64,000 bases of DNA, from contig NZ_JAVIWK010000001.1 in NCBI RefSeq assembly GCF_034314165.1, forward strand, positions 1,317,001-1,381,000, given 5' to 3'. Positions within the stretch are counted from its first letter, which is position 1. Each line of letters begins with the position of its first letter. A program made the translations under genes and the position numbers. This document shows, one piece after another, positions 40,444-50,171 of the stretch. Below the pieces are notes generated by a model, which saw only the letters and a list, made by a program, of their open reading frames with translations, searched no databases and was not told the origin of the DNA. This stretch comes from Pseudomonas sp. Bout1. GTDB taxonomy: Bacteria; Pseudomonadota; Gammaproteobacteria; Pseudomonadales; Pseudomonadaceae.

Positions 40444-41091
40444 ATGCAAGACACATTACGTATCACCGAAGTTTTTTACTCGTTGCAGGGTGAAACGCGC
40501 ACTGCCGGCCTGCCCACTGTATTTGTGCGCCTCACCGGTTGCCCGCTGCGTTGCGAGTACTGCGACAGCGCGTACGCCTTCAGCGGCGGCACCGTGCGTA
40601 CCCTTGACGACATCCTCGAACAAGTGGCCGGTTACCGGCCGCGGTATGTCTGCGTTACGGGTGGTGAGCCACTGGCGCAGCCTAATGCCATTCCCTTGCT
40701 CAAGCAGTTGTGTGATGCCGGTTACGAGGTGTCGCTGGAAACCAGCGGCGCCCTGGATATTGCTGCGGTCGACCCACGTGTCAGCCGGGTTGTCGATCTG
40801 AAGACTCCAGGCTCCAAGGAAGTGCACCGCAACCGTTACGAGAACATCGAGCTGCTGACAGCCAACGATCAGGTCAAGTTCGTCATCTGTTCCCGTGAAG
40901 ACTATGACTGGGCGACCTCCAAGTTGATCCAGTACGGCCTCGACCGTCGCGCTGGCGAAGTGCTGTTTTCCCCAAGCCACCATGACCTGAATGCGCGTGA
41001 CCTGGCCGACTGGGTCGTTGCGGACAACTTGCCGGTACGCCTGCAACTGCAACTGCACAAATACCTGTGGAACGACGAGCCGGGGCGCTGA
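40444..41091 (+). CDS. queE: 7-carboxy-7-deazaguanine synthase
   Basis: QueE is a radical-SAM enzyme that converts 6-carboxy-tetrahydropterin to 7-carboxy-7-deazaguanine for queuosine. The 215-residue protein has the cluster motif CPLRCEYC (CX3CX2C) near residues 31-38 and the SAM-binding [10 protein letters not shown] near 76-85. The ATG at 40444 fits the family; a GTG 9 bp upstream in frame is possible. It ends one base before the queC start. Confidence 0.95.
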   Translation: MQDTLRITEVFYSLQGETRTAGLPTVFVRLTGCPLRCEYCDSAYAFSGGTVRTLDDILEQVAGYRPRYVCVTGGEPLAQPNAIPLLKQLCDAGYEVSLETSGALDIAAVDPRVSRVVDLKTPGSKEVHRNRYENIELLTANDQVKFVICSREDYDWATSKLIQYGLDRRAGEVLFSPSHHDLNARDLADWVVADNLPVRLQLQLHKYLWNDEPGR

Positions 41092-41092
41092 G

Positions 41093-41770
41093 ATGACTGA
41101 TCACAAGCGTGCGGTCATCCTGCTGTCCGGCGGCCTCGACTCTGCCACCGTGGTTGCCATGGCCCGAGCAGAAGGCTACAGCTGCTACACCATCAGCTTC
41201 GACTACGGCCAGCGCCACCGCGCCGAACTCGACGCCGCCGCCCGCGTCGCCCGCGACCTCGGTGTGGTCGAGCACAAGGTGATCGGCCTGAACCTCAACG
41301 GCATCGGCGGTTCGGCGTTAACCGACAGCTCGATAGACGTGCCCCAGGCGCCCAGCGAAGGCATCCCGGTGACCTACGTGCCAGCGCGTAACACTGTCTT
41401 TCTATCCCTGGCCCTCGGTTGGGCCGAAGTGCTGAACGCCCGCGACATCTTCATTGGCGTCAACGCGCTGGACTACGCCGGTTACCCGGACTGCCGTCCC
41501 GAGTACATCGAGTCGTTCGAGCGCATGGCCAATCTTGCGACCAGGGCCGGTGTAGAGGGGCAGGGCTTTCGCATCCTGGCGCCGCTGCAGAGCCGCAGCA
41601 AGGCGGATATCGTGAAGGCTGGCGTAGGACTTGGCGTCGATTACTCGCTGACTGTTTCCTGCTATCAGGCGGACAATGATGGTCGTGCTTGTGGGAAATG
41701 CGACAGCTGCCGACTGCGTGCTGAAGGCTTCCAGGCGGCCGGAATTACTGACCCAACGCGTTATTTCTGA
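41093..41770 (+). CDS. queC: 7-cyano-7-deazaguanine synthase
   Basis: QueC turns 7-carboxy-7-deazaguanine into preQ0 using ATP and ammonia. The 225-residue protein has the PP-loop [13 protein letters not shown] (residues 8-20), the [14 protein letters not shown] region and a C-terminal zinc site with four Cys ([19 protein letters not shown]). The start at 41093 is one base after queE stop; longer frames upstream overlap queE and are rejected. A tRNA gene follows 63 bp later. Confidence 0.96.
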   Translation: MTDHKRAVILLSGGLDSATVVAMARAEGYSCYTISFDYGQRHRAELDAAARVARDLGVVEHKVIGLNLNGIGGSALTDSSIDVPQAPSEGIPVTYVPARNTVFLSLALGWAEVLNARDIFIGVNALDYAGYPDCRPEYIESFERMANLATRAGVEGQGFRILAPLQSRSKADIVKAGVGLGVDYSLTVSCYQADNDGRACGKCDSCRLRAEGFQAAGITDPTRYF

Positions 41771-41788
41771 TTTATTTAAAATAAGGTG

Positions 41789-41816
41789 TTGAATAATCCT
41801 TAGAAATCAGTATTAT
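41789..41816 (+). promoter_or_regulatory. tRNA-Lys promoter
   Basis: TTGAAT (41789-41794) and TATTAT (41811-41816) with a 16-bp spacer lie 17 bp upstream of the tRNA. Confidence 0.7.
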
Positions 41817-41833
41817 ACGCGCCACCACACAGC

Positions 41834-41909
41834 GGGTCGTTAGCTCAGTTGGTAGAGCAGTTGGCTTTTAACCAATTGGTCGTAGGTTCGAATCCCACAC
41901 GACCCACCA
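41834..41909 (+). tRNA. tRNA-Lys (anticodon UUU)
   Basis: The 76-nt cloverleaf reads GGGTCGT acceptor, TAGCTCAGTTGGTAGAGCA D arm, anticodon loop CTTTTAA (TTT anticodon) and GTTCGAATCC T arm, ending with encoded CCA at 41907-41909. This locus, next to queC, is a known integration site for genomic islands in P. aeruginosa (PAPI-2). No integrase or attachment-site duplicate is seen here. Confidence 0.97.
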
Positions 41910-41929
41910 TTTTTGGCGGTTTAGAAAAT

Positions 41930-41970
41930 CCGGAAGGCCCACGCAAGTGAGGATTTCCGGGTTTTTTTTT
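41930..41970 (+). terminator. tRNA-Lys terminator
   Basis: CCGGAA (41930-41935) can pair with TTCCGG (41955-41960), with AAATCC/GGATTT as an alternative pairing, followed by a run of nine T. Confidence 0.75.
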
Positions 41971-41977
41971 GCCCAGT

Positions 41978-42020
41978 AAAAAGCCGATCATTCTCAAGGC
42001 TGAGAGTGATCGGCTTTTTT
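41978..42020. terminator. Bidirectional terminator downstream of pstB
   Basis: AAAAAGCCGATCA (41978-41990) pairs with TGATCGGCTTTTT (42007-42019), with CTCA/TGAG inside. It ends the minus-strand pst operon. Confidence 0.9.
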
Positions 42021-42028
42021 CGTTAAAC

Positions 42029-42808
42029 CTAGCCAAACCGCCCGGTTATATAGTCCTCGGTCTGCTTCATCCTGGGTTTGGTGAAGATCTCATCCGTATT
42101 GCCGTGCTCAATCAGTTCGCCCATGAACATGAACGCGGTGCTGTCCGACACGCGCGCTGCCTGTTGCATGTTGTGAGTCACGATGATCACCGTGTACTGC
42201 TCTTTCAACTCGGTGATCAACTGCTCGATGCGCCCGGTGGAAATCGGGTCGAGCGCCGAGGTCGGTTCATCCAGCAGCAATACCTGCGGGCGCAGCGCAA
42301 TGGTGCGGGCGATGCACAGGCGCTGCTGTTGCCCGCCCGAAAGACTTTGGGCGCTCTGCTTGAGTTTGTCCTTCACCTCATCCCACAGCGCGCCGCCGCG
42401 CAACGCTTGCTCGACTCGATCATCCATTTCCCGGCGCGACAGTTTTTCATGGTGGCGCACGGCATAGGCGATGTTGTCGTAGATCGACATGGGGAAGGGC
42501 ACCGGCTTCTGGAAGACCATCCCGACGTGGCTGCGCAGGCGGTTCATCGAGTAGCCCGGTGCCAGGATGTTCTCGCCGTTCAGCAGCACCTCACCGCGGG
42601 CTTCCTGCTTGGGGTACATCGAGTAGATGCGGTTGAACACGCGCAGCAAGGTCGACTTCCCGCAGCCCGATGGACCAATGATCGCGGTGATGCGTTTTTC
42701 CGGAATATCGATGTCGATGGATTTCAGCGAACGTTGGTTGTTGTAGAAAAACTCCAAACCCCGGACACGGATTTTGGTTTTGTCAGGATCAATTCGGGTC
42801 GATTGCAT
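42029..42808 (-). CDS. pstB: Phosphate ABC transporter ATPase PstB
   Basis: The 259-residue ATPase has Walker [14 protein letters not shown] (about residue 40-52), the PstB signature [16 protein letters not shown], and Walker [17 protein letters not shown]. It energises phosphate import with PstSCA. The start overlaps the pstA stop by one base. The operon ends here with a terminator and has no phoU, unlike the usual main pst operon. Confidence 0.95.
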   Translation of the reverse strand: MQSTRIDPDKTKIRVRGLEFFYNNQRSLKSIDIDIPEKRITAIIGPSGCGKSTLLRVFNRIYSMYPKQEARGEVLLNGENILAPGYSMNRLRSHVGMVFQKPVPFPMSIYDNIAYAVRHHEKLSRREMDDRVEQALRGGALWDEVKDKLKQSAQSLSGGQQQRLCIARTIALRPQVLLLDEPTSALDPISTGRIEQLITELKEQYTVIIVTHNMQQAARVSDSTAFMFMGELIEHGNTDEIFTKPRMKQTEDYITGRFG

Positions 42809-43680
42809 CAGTGGGACCTATTGCGCAAAAGAATCAGGCGAGACAGCAAACTCAGCACCAGCACGAACATCGTCAGTACCAAGGCGCCAGCCCAGGCGAG
42901 GGAGTGCCAGTCATCGAAGGGGCTCATGGCGTACTGGAAAATAACCACGGGTACGCTGGCAATCGGTTTGAGCAGGTTGCTGCTCCAGAACTGGTTGCCG
43001 AAGGCGGTGAACAGCAGCGGTGCGGTTTCCCCGGTAATTCGCGCCAGCGCCAGCAGGATGCCGGTCACCACGCCAGCCTTGGCGGCCCGCAGGACGATCT
43101 GCAGCGTCAACTTCCATTGCGGCACACCCAAGGCCAGGGCTGCCTCGCGCAGGGTCGAGGGCTGCAGTTGGAGCATTTCGTCAGTCGTCCTTACCACCAC
43201 CGGTATCACCAACAGGGCCAATGCCAGGGCGCCGGCAATGGCGGAGAAACCCACCTGATGATTGGTCAGCAGATTCAGCGGCAGGATCACGCCGGTATAG
43301 ATGAATAACCCCAGCACGATTGATGGCGCAGACAGCAGGATGTCGTTGATGAAACGAACCGTGGTCCCCAGGCGCGAATGCCGTGCGAACTCTGCCAGCC
43401 AGATGCCCGCCATCAGCCCGATGGGCGTACCAATCAGCAGGGCAATCCCCGACATCAGGGCACTGCCATAAAACGCGTTGGCCAGGCCGCCGTCGGTGCC
43501 GGGCGGCGGTGTCATCTCGGTAAACAGGCGCAGGTTGAGCGCCTGGAAGCCATTGATGATGGTGGTCAGCAGAATCCACGCCAGCCACAGCAGGCCAAAG
43601 GCGGTCGCGCCACAACTGAGCAGCATGGCCACACGGTTCTTGAAGGCACGCTTGCGGTACAGCCGTTCGTTGCTGTTCAC
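42808..43680 (-). CDS. pstA: Phosphate ABC transporter permease PstA
   Basis: The 290-residue permease has six membrane helices and the PstA signature [20 protein letters not shown] (permease EAA loop, about residues 193-212). Its length is like the E. coli protein and much shorter than the long PstA I recall for the main Pseudomonas Pst. It overlaps pstC by 4 bp. Confidence 0.94.
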   Translation of the reverse strand: MNSNERLYRKRAFKNRVAMLLSCGATAFGLLWLAWILLTTIINGFQALNLRLFTEMTPPPGTDGGLANAFYGSALMSGIALLIGTPIGLMAGIWLAEFARHSRLGTTVRFINDILLSAPSIVLGLFIYTGVILPLNLLTNHQVGFSAIAGALALALLVIPVVVRTTDEMLQLQPSTLREAALALGVPQWKLTLQIVLRAAKAGVVTGILLALARITGETAPLLFTAFGNQFWSSNLLKPIASVPVVIFQYAMSPFDDWHSLAWAGALVLTMFVLVLSLLSRLILLRNRSH

Positions 43681-44672
43681 AGGCCCTCCTTGCGCGACAG
43701 GCGCATGAGCATTAGCCGCGCCAGCGCCAGCACCACGAATGTCACGATGAACAGCAGGAAGCCCAGCGCAATCAGCGCCGAACGATGCAGGTCGGTATAG
43801 GCCTCGCTGAACTCGTTGGCGATAACGGACGCGATGGAGCTGCTGGGCATCAGCAGCGAGGCGGAGAACTGTTGCGCGTTACCGAGCACGAAGGTGACGG
43901 CCATGGTTTCGCCCAATGCGCGACCGAGTCCGAGAAAGATCCCGCCGACCACTGCCGAGCGTGTGTAGGGCAATACGATGTCCCACACAACTTCCCACGT
44001 AGTGCTCCCCAGCGCGTAGGCCGACTCCTTCAATTGAGTCGGCACACTGCGGAAAACTTCATGCATCACCGAGGTAATAAACGGCGTAATCATGATCGCC
44101 AGCACGATACCGGCGGTCAGCATCCCGATGCCCAGTGGCGGCCCCTGAAACAGTGAGCCAATCAACGGAAGCGCACCCAGGTAATCGTTGATCCAGGGTG
44201 AAAGGTACTCGGCCATAAACGGGCCGAACACGAACAGCCCCCACATGCCATAGATAATCGAGGGAATACCCGCCAGTAACTCAACGGCGGAGGCGACCGG
44301 CATTCTCAGCCAGGGCGGCGCTACTTCGGTGAGAAAAATCGCGATGCCAAAACTCACCGGCACGGCAATCAGCAGCGCCAGAAAAGACGTGACCAAGGTG
44401 CCGTAAATCGGCACCAACGCGCCGAAGTGGTTGTTGACCGCATCCCATTCGGTGCTGGTGATAAAGCCGAAACCGAAGGTCTTGAAGGCCAGGCCGCCGC
44501 CCCATAATGTCGAGGCAGCAATGCTTGCCAGCAACAGCAAGACGAGCATGGCGGCGCCGAACATCGAGCGTTTGAACCACAGGTCATTGCGTTGATCACG
44601 AGCGGCGCGGCTGTCACCCGACACATCGCCCGTGTGAGTCGTCATGGCCAGGGTTTGGACAGTTTCATTCAT
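43677..44672 (-). CDS. pstC: Phosphate ABC transporter permease PstC
   Basis: The 331-residue permease has six helices and the EAA-type loop SAYALGSTTWEVVWDIVLPY. Its length is the short E. coli type. Possible starts are ATG 44672 (MNETVQTLAMTTHT), ATG 44687 and TTG 44699; AAGGGG overlaps the ATG at 44687, so the start is uncertain by up to 27 bp. It is followed by pstA with a 4-bp overlap. Confidence 0.9.
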   Translation of the reverse strand: MNETVQTLAMTTHTGDVSGDSRAARDQRNDLWFKRSMFGAAMLVLLLLASIAASTLWGGGLAFKTFGFGFITSTEWDAVNNHFGALVPIYGTLVTSFLALLIAVPVSFGIAIFLTEVAPPWLRMPVASAVELLAGIPSIIYGMWGLFVFGPFMAEYLSPWINDYLGALPLIGSLFQGPPLGIGMLTAGIVLAIMITPFITSVMHEVFRSVPTQLKESAYALGSTTWEVVWDIVLPYTRSAVVGGIFLGLGRALGETMAVTFVLGNAQQFSASLLMPSSSIASVIANEFSEAYTDLHRSALIALGFLLFIVTFVVLALARLMLMRLSRKEGL

Positions 44673-44739
44673 GTCAGATGTGCTCATCCCCTTGCTCAAG
44701 CGCCAAGCGGCCTGGGCAAGGGGATCATGGGAGGGCGGA

Positions 44740-45756
44740 TCAGTGGGCGAAGTCAGATTTCCAGTAACCTTCGATCCGGGTCACGAGGGAATCGGGCAAC
44801 GCTACGTAGTCCAGTGCCGCAGCCTGCTGCTGACCTTTTTCCAGCGACCATTTGAAGAAGTTGAAAGCGGCCTGGCTTTGCTCGGCGTTCTTCGGCTGCT
44901 TGTACATGATGATCCAGGTGGTGGCTGTGATCGGCCACGCGTTCTCGCCCGGCGCGTTGGTCATGATCAAGTTGAAGTCCTGGGCGTTGGCCCAGTCGGC
45001 GGTGTCAGCCGCTGCCTGGAAGGCCTTGGCGTCAGGCTGAACAAACTTGCCCGATGCGTTCTTCAGCGACGCGTAGGTCATTTTGTTTTGCAGCGCGTAG
45101 GCGTATTCGACAAAGCCGATGGAGTTCTTGATCTGCTTCACGTAGGCAGAAACACCTTCGTTGCCCTTGCCGCCCACACCGACTGGCCACGGCACGGTGG
45201 TGCCGAAACCGATTTTGGTTTTCCAGCCGTCACTGACTTTGGCGAGGTAGTTGGTGAAGTTGTAGGAGGTGCCCGAGCCGTCCGAGCGGTGCACCACGGT
45301 GATGTTCGCGCCAGGCAGCTTCAGGCCAGGGTTGAGCGCGGCAATTGCCGGGTCGTTCCAGGCCTTGATGTCACCGAGGAAAATCTTCGCCAGCACCTCG
45401 CCATCAAGTTTCAGTTGGCCCGGGGCAACGCCTTCGACGTTCATCACCGGCACGATACCGCCAATCACGCTTGGGAACTGGCCCAGGCCGCCGGCTTTCA
45501 GTTCATCGGCTGACAGCGGCGCATCGGAAGCCCCGAAATCCACAGTTGCCGCCTTGATCTGGGCAATACCGCCGCCAGAACCGATGGACTGGTAGTTGAT
45601 CCGGTCACTGGAGCCTTTGCTGTATTCCTGGGCCCACTTGGACAGCACCGGGTAAACGAAACTGGAGCCTGCGCCCGTGACGTCAGTAGCGTGAGCGACA
45701 CCACTCAGGCACAGGGCAGTGAACAACACTGACAGACTCTTTTTGGTCAGCAACAT
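44740..45756 (-). CDS. pstS: Phosphate-binding protein PstS
   Basis: The 338-residue periplasmic protein has a signal peptide (cleaved after VAHA, near residue 23) and the phosphate-binding motifs DVTGAGSSFVYPVLSKWAQE and HRSDGSGTSYNFTNYLAKVS, plus SIGSGGGIAQIKA. It captures phosphate for PstCAB. ATG 45756 follows GAGGTG; an in-frame GTG one codon upstream is an alternative. A candidate Pho box lies at 45833-45850. Confidence 0.95.
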   Translation of the reverse strand: MLLTKKSLSVLFTALCLSGVAHATDVTGAGSSFVYPVLSKWAQEYSKGSSDRINYQSIGSGGGIAQIKAATVDFGASDAPLSADELKAGGLGQFPSVIGGIVPVMNVEGVAPGQLKLDGEVLAKIFLGDIKAWNDPAIAALNPGLKLPGANITVVHRSDGSGTSYNFTNYLAKVSDGWKTKIGFGTTVPWPVGVGGKGNEGVSAYVKQIKNSIGFVEYAYALQNKMTYASLKNASGKFVQPDAKAFQAAADTADWANAQDFNLIMTNAPGENAWPITATTWIIMYKQPKNAEQSQAAFNFFKWSLEKGQQQAAALDYVALPDSLVTRIEGYWKSDFAH

Positions 45757-45783
45757 CACGACGACACCTCAAAGGAAAGGGTT

Positions 45784-45801
45784 AGGTGGAGGGCTCCACC
45801 T
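45784..45801. repeat. Perfect palindrome in the pstS leader
   Basis: AGGTGGAG and CTCCACCT flank two G residues, an 18-bp inverted repeat near the pstS ribosome site and between it and the Pho box. Confidence 0.6.
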
Positions 45802-45832
45802 GTCTGGGACGTGACGATTTAATTCCTGAAAT

Positions 45833-45850
45833 GTGTCTGTTTAATGACGG
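45833..45850 (-). promoter_or_regulatory. Candidate Pho box upstream of pstS
   Basis: On the minus strand CCGTCAT-TAAA-CAGACAC resembles the PhoB direct repeat CTGTCAT-N4-CTGTCAT (6 of 7 in the first half, 4 of 7 in the second). A TTAAAT-type -10 lies 9 bp downstream, matching the usual position of a Pho box over the -35. Confidence 0.55.
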
Positions 45851-45923
45851 TTTGATTTTATGAAGAAACATTTAGAAATATCTTGAATGACCCCGGAAGC
45901 GCGATTCCGAGGTCGTTCTTCAA

Positions 45924-47066
45924 TTAACCCAGGTTGCGTACCAGAATGGATTCATCGATCTGTGCAATCGACGTCACCCCGGTCAGCGTCATGGCCACGC
46001 GCATCTCCTTGGCGAAGATATCCAGCAGGTTTTCCACGCCACGCTGTCCGTCAGCCGCCAGTGCGTAAGCCTGCGCCCGGCCCAGCAGGACGCCCTTGGC
46101 ACCGAGGGCGAGCATGCGCACCACGTCCAGCCCCGAGCGTATGCCGGAGTCCACCAGCACCGTCAGATCGCTGCCCACGGCTTGTGCGATAGGTGCCAAT
46201 GCCTTGGCCGTGGACAACACGCCATCCAGCTGCCGCCCGCCGTGGTTGGAGACCACGATACCGTCGGCACCAAAGCTCACCGCGTCCTTGGCGTCCTGCG
46301 GGTCGAGGATGCCCTTGATGATCATCGGGCCTTTCCAGAATTCGCGGATCCACTCCAGGTCTTTCCAGCTGATGGAGGGATCGAAGTTGTTGGCCAGCCA
46401 GCCGATGTAGTCCTTCAGTTGGGTGGGTTTGCCCAGGTATTTTGAGATGTTGCCCAAGTCGTGAGGGCGGCCCATCAGGCCGACATCGAAGGCCCAGGCC
46501 GGTTTGGTCATGGCCTGCAGTATTTGGCGTTGCGGCCCGTAGGCGCCGGACATCCCCGAATGGGCGTCGCGATAACGCGCGCCGGGGGTGGGCATGTCGA
46601 CGGTGAATACGAGGTTTTTCACCCCGGCGGCCTGGGCTCGCTCCAGGGCGTTTTTCATGAAGCCGCGGTCTTTCAGCACATACAGCTGAAACCAGATCGA
46701 TTGCGGGCTCTGGGACGCCACTTCCTCGATCGGGCACACAGAAACGGTCGACAGGCAAAACGCAATGCCCTTGTTCGCTGCCGCCTTCGCCGCCTGAACT
46801 TCACCACGCCGGGCAAACATGCCGGTCAGGCCCACTGGGCTCAAGATCACCGGCATCGCCAATGGCTGGTCGAACAGCGTGGTTTCAAGGCTCAGGCTTT
46901 CGACGTTGCGCAGGATGCGCTGGCGCAGGCTGATATCCGACAGGTCCGAACTGTTGGCCCTGAGAGTGTGTTCGGCGTAGGCGCCGCCGTCGATGTAGTC
47001 GAACAGGAAACGCGGCAGTTTGCGGCGGGCGGCTTCGCGGTAATCCGATGCGGACGAAATGATCAT
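45924..47066 (-). CDS. lldD: L-lactate dehydrogenase (FMN-dependent, membrane-associated)
   Basis: LldD oxidises L-lactate to pyruvate and passes electrons to the respiratory chain. The 380-residue protein matches the E. coli enzyme closely: [20 protein letters not shown] start, [35 protein letters not shown], and the FMN/catalytic-His segment [19 protein letters not shown] 47066 removes 30 non-family upstream residues. No lactate permease or lldR is adjacent; the divergent gene is a LysR regulator. Confidence 0.94.
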   Translation of the reverse strand: MIISSASDYREAARRKLPRFLFDYIDGGAYAEHTLRANSSDLSDISLRQRILRNVESLSLETTLFDQPLAMPVILSPVGLTGMFARRGEVQAAKAAANKGIAFCLSTVSVCPIEEVASQSPQSIWFQLYVLKDRGFMKNALERAQAAGVKNLVFTVDMPTPGARYRDAHSGMSGAYGPQRQILQAMTKPAWAFDVGLMGRPHDLGNISKYLGKPTQLKDYIGWLANNFDPSISWKDLEWIREFWKGPMIIKGILDPQDAKDAVSFGADGIVVSNHGGRQLDGVLSTAKALAPIAQAVGSDLTVLVDSGIRSGLDVVRMLALGAKGVLLGRAQAYALAADGQRGVENLLDIFAKEMRVAMTLTGVTSIAQIDESILVRNLG

Positions 47067-47145
47067 GAACAGTGATGCCCCGAGTGGAGAAAACGGTGGG
47101 GGGAAGGATAGACAAAGGCCTTTCATGGTAAAAACAACTTTTCCA

Positions 47146-47158
47146 ACTTGAATCAAGT
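47146..47158. promoter_or_regulatory. Palindrome between lldD and lysR-type gene
   Basis: ACTTGA-A-TCAAGT is a perfect 13-bp palindrome in the 108-bp divergent gap, 16 bp before the regulator start. It is a good candidate for LysR-type regulator binding. Confidence 0.5.
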
Positions 47159-47174
47159 CGCAAATGGAATACTC

Positions 47175-48080
47175 ATGAACCTTCGCACGTTGCTGGCCTT
47201 TGTCGAAGTGGTGCGCCAGGGCAGCTTCTCACAGGCGGCCGAGGTGGTGTCGCTCACCCAGTCTACCGTCAGCAAGGCGGTCAAGACTCTGGAAGATGAA
47301 TTGGGTACGCCGCTGTTCAACCGCCTCGGCCACAAGAGCGAGCTGACGGCGGCCGGCGAAATTGCCTACCGTCGTGCTCTAGTGTTGCTGGCCGAGCGCA
47401 GTGACCTGGTGGCCGAGATCAATGATCTACTCGGGCTCAAGCGCGGTGTATTGCGCATTGGCTTGCCGCCGGTGGGCAGTGGCGTGTTGTTTGCGGCGAT
47501 GTTCGCCCTGTACCGACAACGTTACCCCGAGATCGAGATCGAGCTGATCGAGCACGGCAGCAAGAAATTGGGCGAGTGCCTGGAGGCCGGGGAGGTGGAT
47601 CTGGCCGCGCTGCTGGTACCGGTGGCGGGTGAGTTTGAATATCAGGATGTGCGCGTCGAGCCTTTGATGGTGGTGATGCCGATTGACCATCCTTTGGCCG
47701 GGCGCCAAAGCGTCGATTTTTCCGACCTCGCCGACTCGCCGTTCATTCTGTTCGAAGCCGGGTTTGCGCTTAACCGGATTATTCTCACGGCGTGCGAGCG
47801 CAGAGGCGTAGTCCCGCGTATCACGGCCCGCAGCGCCCAGATCGATTTTATCGTCGACCTGGTGGCCGCCGGCTTGGGCGTCGCATTTTTGCCGAGCATG
47901 CTGGCTTACAAACACCTGCATGCCGGCATCGCCCTGATCCAGTTGGACGAGCCCCAGACCGATTGGCACATCGCCCTGGCCTGGCGACGTCAGGCGCACC
48001 TGCCACCGGCGGCGCGGGCCTGGCTGGACCTGGCGCTGGAGATGGGCAACGTTCCAGAAGCGGCCCCGCCTGCGGTTTAG
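47175..48080 (+). CDS. LysR-family transcriptional regulator
   Basis: The 301-residue protein has the LysR winged-helix at residues 1-60 ([40 protein letters not shown]) and a periplasmic-binding-like effector domain (about 88-295). It is divergent from lldD and is probably its regulator, but the effector is unknown. ATG 47175 gives the standard LysR start; a TTG 27 bp upstream would add non-family residues. Its stop overlaps the convergent kinase stop by 4 bp. Confidence 0.92.
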   Translation: MNLRTLLAFVEVVRQGSFSQAAEVVSLTQSTVSKAVKTLEDELGTPLFNRLGHKSELTAAGEIAYRRALVLLAERSDLVAEINDLLGLKRGVLRIGLPPVGSGVLFAAMFALYRQRYPEIEIELIEHGSKKLGECLEAGEVDLAALLVPVAGEFEYQDVRVEPLMVVMPIDHPLAGRQSVDFSDLADSPFILFEAGFALNRIILTACERRGVVPRITARSAQIDFIVDLVAAGLGVAFLPSMLAYKHLHAGIALIQLDEPQTDWHIALAWRRQAHLPPAARAWLDLALEMGNVPEAAPPAV

Positions 48081-50098
48081 CCTTGTGCGATCAGGGACAG
48101 GCGGCTCTTGACGACTTTTTGCAGCAGCAATGCCAGCGCCTCGGTGGAGTAGGGCTTTTGCAACAGCACGAAACGGCTGGCCTCTTCCTGCGCGATACGG
48201 GCGTATTCGTCGTTGTAGCCGGTGGTGAGCACCACCGGCAGCCACGGGTACAGGGCCTCGATCGCGTCCAGCAACTCCAGGCCACTCATGCCGGGCATGG
48301 AGATGTCTGAGAACACCACCTGGAAGCTTTCCGGGTTGGGGGCCAGGGCTTCCAGCGCGCTGTTGGCATCCGGTACCCACAGCACGTTAAAGCCCATCTG
48401 TTCCAGGGTTTGCGAGGTGTACAGGCCAACATCGGCGTTGTCCTCGACCATCAACACACACAAGCTTGAGACGATCAGCGAAGGGCTGGTGTCTTGAAGT
48501 GCCGGCATGGCGCTTGGCTCGACCTTGGGCAGGTACAGGATAAACTGGCTGCCTTTGCCGCATTCGCTCTGCACCAGGATTTCACCGCCCGATTGCTTGG
48601 CGAAACCGTACACCTGGGACAAGCCCAACCCGGTGCCCTGGCCGATGCCCTTGGTGGTATAGAAGGGCTCAAAGATTGCGTCGAGTTTCTCCGGCGGGAT
48701 ACCCGCGCCGGTGTCGGCCAGTTCGATGGTCACGTAATCGGCGATGCGTACCGGGTGGGCGCGTACCGAGGGCAGCCAGTTGGCGGTTGACACGGTGATC
48801 GTCAAATGCCCGTTACCGGCCATAGCGTCTCGGGCGTTGACCACCATATTCACTAGCGCTGTGTCGAACTGGCTTTCATCGGCGTTGATAAAGCAGGCAT
48901 CGTCGGGTACCTGAATGCTCACCTTGACCCGCGAACCGGTCAGGCTGTCCATCATCTCACCGACCCGCATCACACTTTCGCCGACGTTGAACACCTCCGG
49001 CCGCAGGGCCTGGCGGCGGGCGAAGGTCAGCAATTGGGCGGTCAGGCGAGCGGCGCGGTCGACCGTGCTGGCGATAGCTTCTACGTATTTGACGCGTCGC
49101 GTTTCGCTCAGGGTGGGCGGCTTTAGCAAGTCGGCACAGGACTTGATCACCGTGAGCAAGTTATTGAAGTCGTGTGCGACGCCGCCGGTGAGTTGGCCGA
49201 TGGCTTCCAGTTTCTGTGACTGACGCAAGGCGTCTTCCGACAGACGCAAGGCCTCCTTGGCTTCTTCCTCGGCCTGGATGTCGCGGCCTACGGCGTGGAT
49301 GTAGTCGCTGTCGGGCACGGCCGTCCAGGCAATCATGCGATAGCTGCCATCCTGATGACGGTAACGGTTCTTGAAGTTGGGGAAGTTCTTGCCATCCCCC
49401 AAACGGCTGACGGCCGAGGATGAGACGGCCAGGTCGTCGGGGTGAACCAGGGCCAGCAATTGGCTGCCTACCAGCTCGTTTTCTGCATGGCCGAGCATGC
49501 GCGTCCAGGCCGGGTTCACGGCGGAGATCACACCGTCGAGTTGCGCCACCAGCATCAGGTCCGGTGACAGGCGCCAGATACGGTCGCGGTCGCGGGTGCG
49601 TTCGATCACCCGTTGTTCCAGGGATTCGTTGAGCTTGCGCAGGGCTTCTTCGGCTTCGCGCAGGGGCGTGATGTCCCGGGAAACGCAAAGGATTTTTTCC
49701 GGGCGGCCGTCACTGCCCATGATCGGGCTGACATTCACGTGCCACCATTTCAGGTTGCCGGCCATGGTATTGGCAGCGCCGACGAAGCTGGCATTACGTC
49801 CATCCCGGGCAGCCTGCACGGCGGCCAGGGCGTCGAGATTGCCCTGGTCCTGCCAGAAGTCGGGCCACGGGCAGCCGCGAATTGCGTTGAAATCGCTGAC
49901 CTCCATGATCTGCTTGCCACCTTCGCTCATGAAGGTCAGGCGTGCGTCGAGGTCCAGCACTTTGATGCAGTCATTGATGCTGGCAAGCACGCGCTCGGTG
50001 AAGGCGTCACTGTGGTTCAAGTCTGCGATGGACAAATCGCTCACGCCCGATGCGGGAGGGCTATCTGTTTCGGAACCCTTCCCGGCATTGCTATTCAT
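48077..50098 (-). CDS. Hybrid sensor histidine kinase with two PAS domains and receiver
   Basis: The 673-residue cytoplasmic protein contains PAS (about 35-150), PAS (about 172-290), HisKA with phosphoacceptor His in TGGVAHDFNNLLTVIK, HATPase (DTGAGIPP, GQGTGLGLSQV) and a C-terminal receiver with VLMVEDNADVG and phosphorylation Asp in FSDISMPGMSG. No membrane segment is visible, so it senses a cytoplasmic signal, possibly redox or light. No partner response regulator or output gene is adjacent. Confidence 0.92.
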   Translation of the reverse strand: MNSNAGKGSETDSPPASGVSDLSIADLNHSDAFTERVLASINDCIKVLDLDARLTFMSEGGKQIMEVSDFNAIRGCPWPDFWQDQGNLDALAAVQAARDGRNASFVGAANTMAGNLKWWHVNVSPIMGSDGRPEKILCVSRDITPLREAEEALRKLNESLEQRVIERTRDRDRIWRLSPDLMLVAQLDGVISAVNPAWTRMLGHAENELVGSQLLALVHPDDLAVSSSAVSRLGDGKNFPNFKNRYRHQDGSYRMIAWTAVPDSDYIHAVGRDIQAEEEAKEALRLSEDALRQSQKLEAIGQLTGGVAHDFNNLLTVIKSCADLLKPPTLSETRRVKYVEAIASTVDRAARLTAQLLTFARRQALRPEVFNVGESVMRVGEMMDSLTGSRVKVSIQVPDDACFINADESQFDTALVNMVVNARDAMAGNGHLTITVSTANWLPSVRAHPVRIADYVTIELADTGAGIPPEKLDAIFEPFYTTKGIGQGTGLGLSQVYGFAKQSGGEILVQSECGKGSQFILYLPKVEPSAMPALQDTSPSLIVSSLCVLMVEDNADVGLYTSQTLEQMGFNVLWVPDANSALEALAPNPESFQVVFSDISMPGMSGLELLDAIEALYPWLPVVLTTGYNDEYARIAQEEASRFVLLQKPYSTEALALLLQKVVKSRLSLIAQG

Positions 50099-50171
50099 TT
50101 GAGTGCGGCCGCGCGTATTGAATGACCATTATCATGTCATTGCAACACCTATACCACCAGCGACTTGATGC

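Noticed and set aside
41834..41909. Integrase or attachment-site duplication next to tRNA-Lys
   Set aside because: I found no integrase gene and no second copy of the tRNA 3' end in the window.
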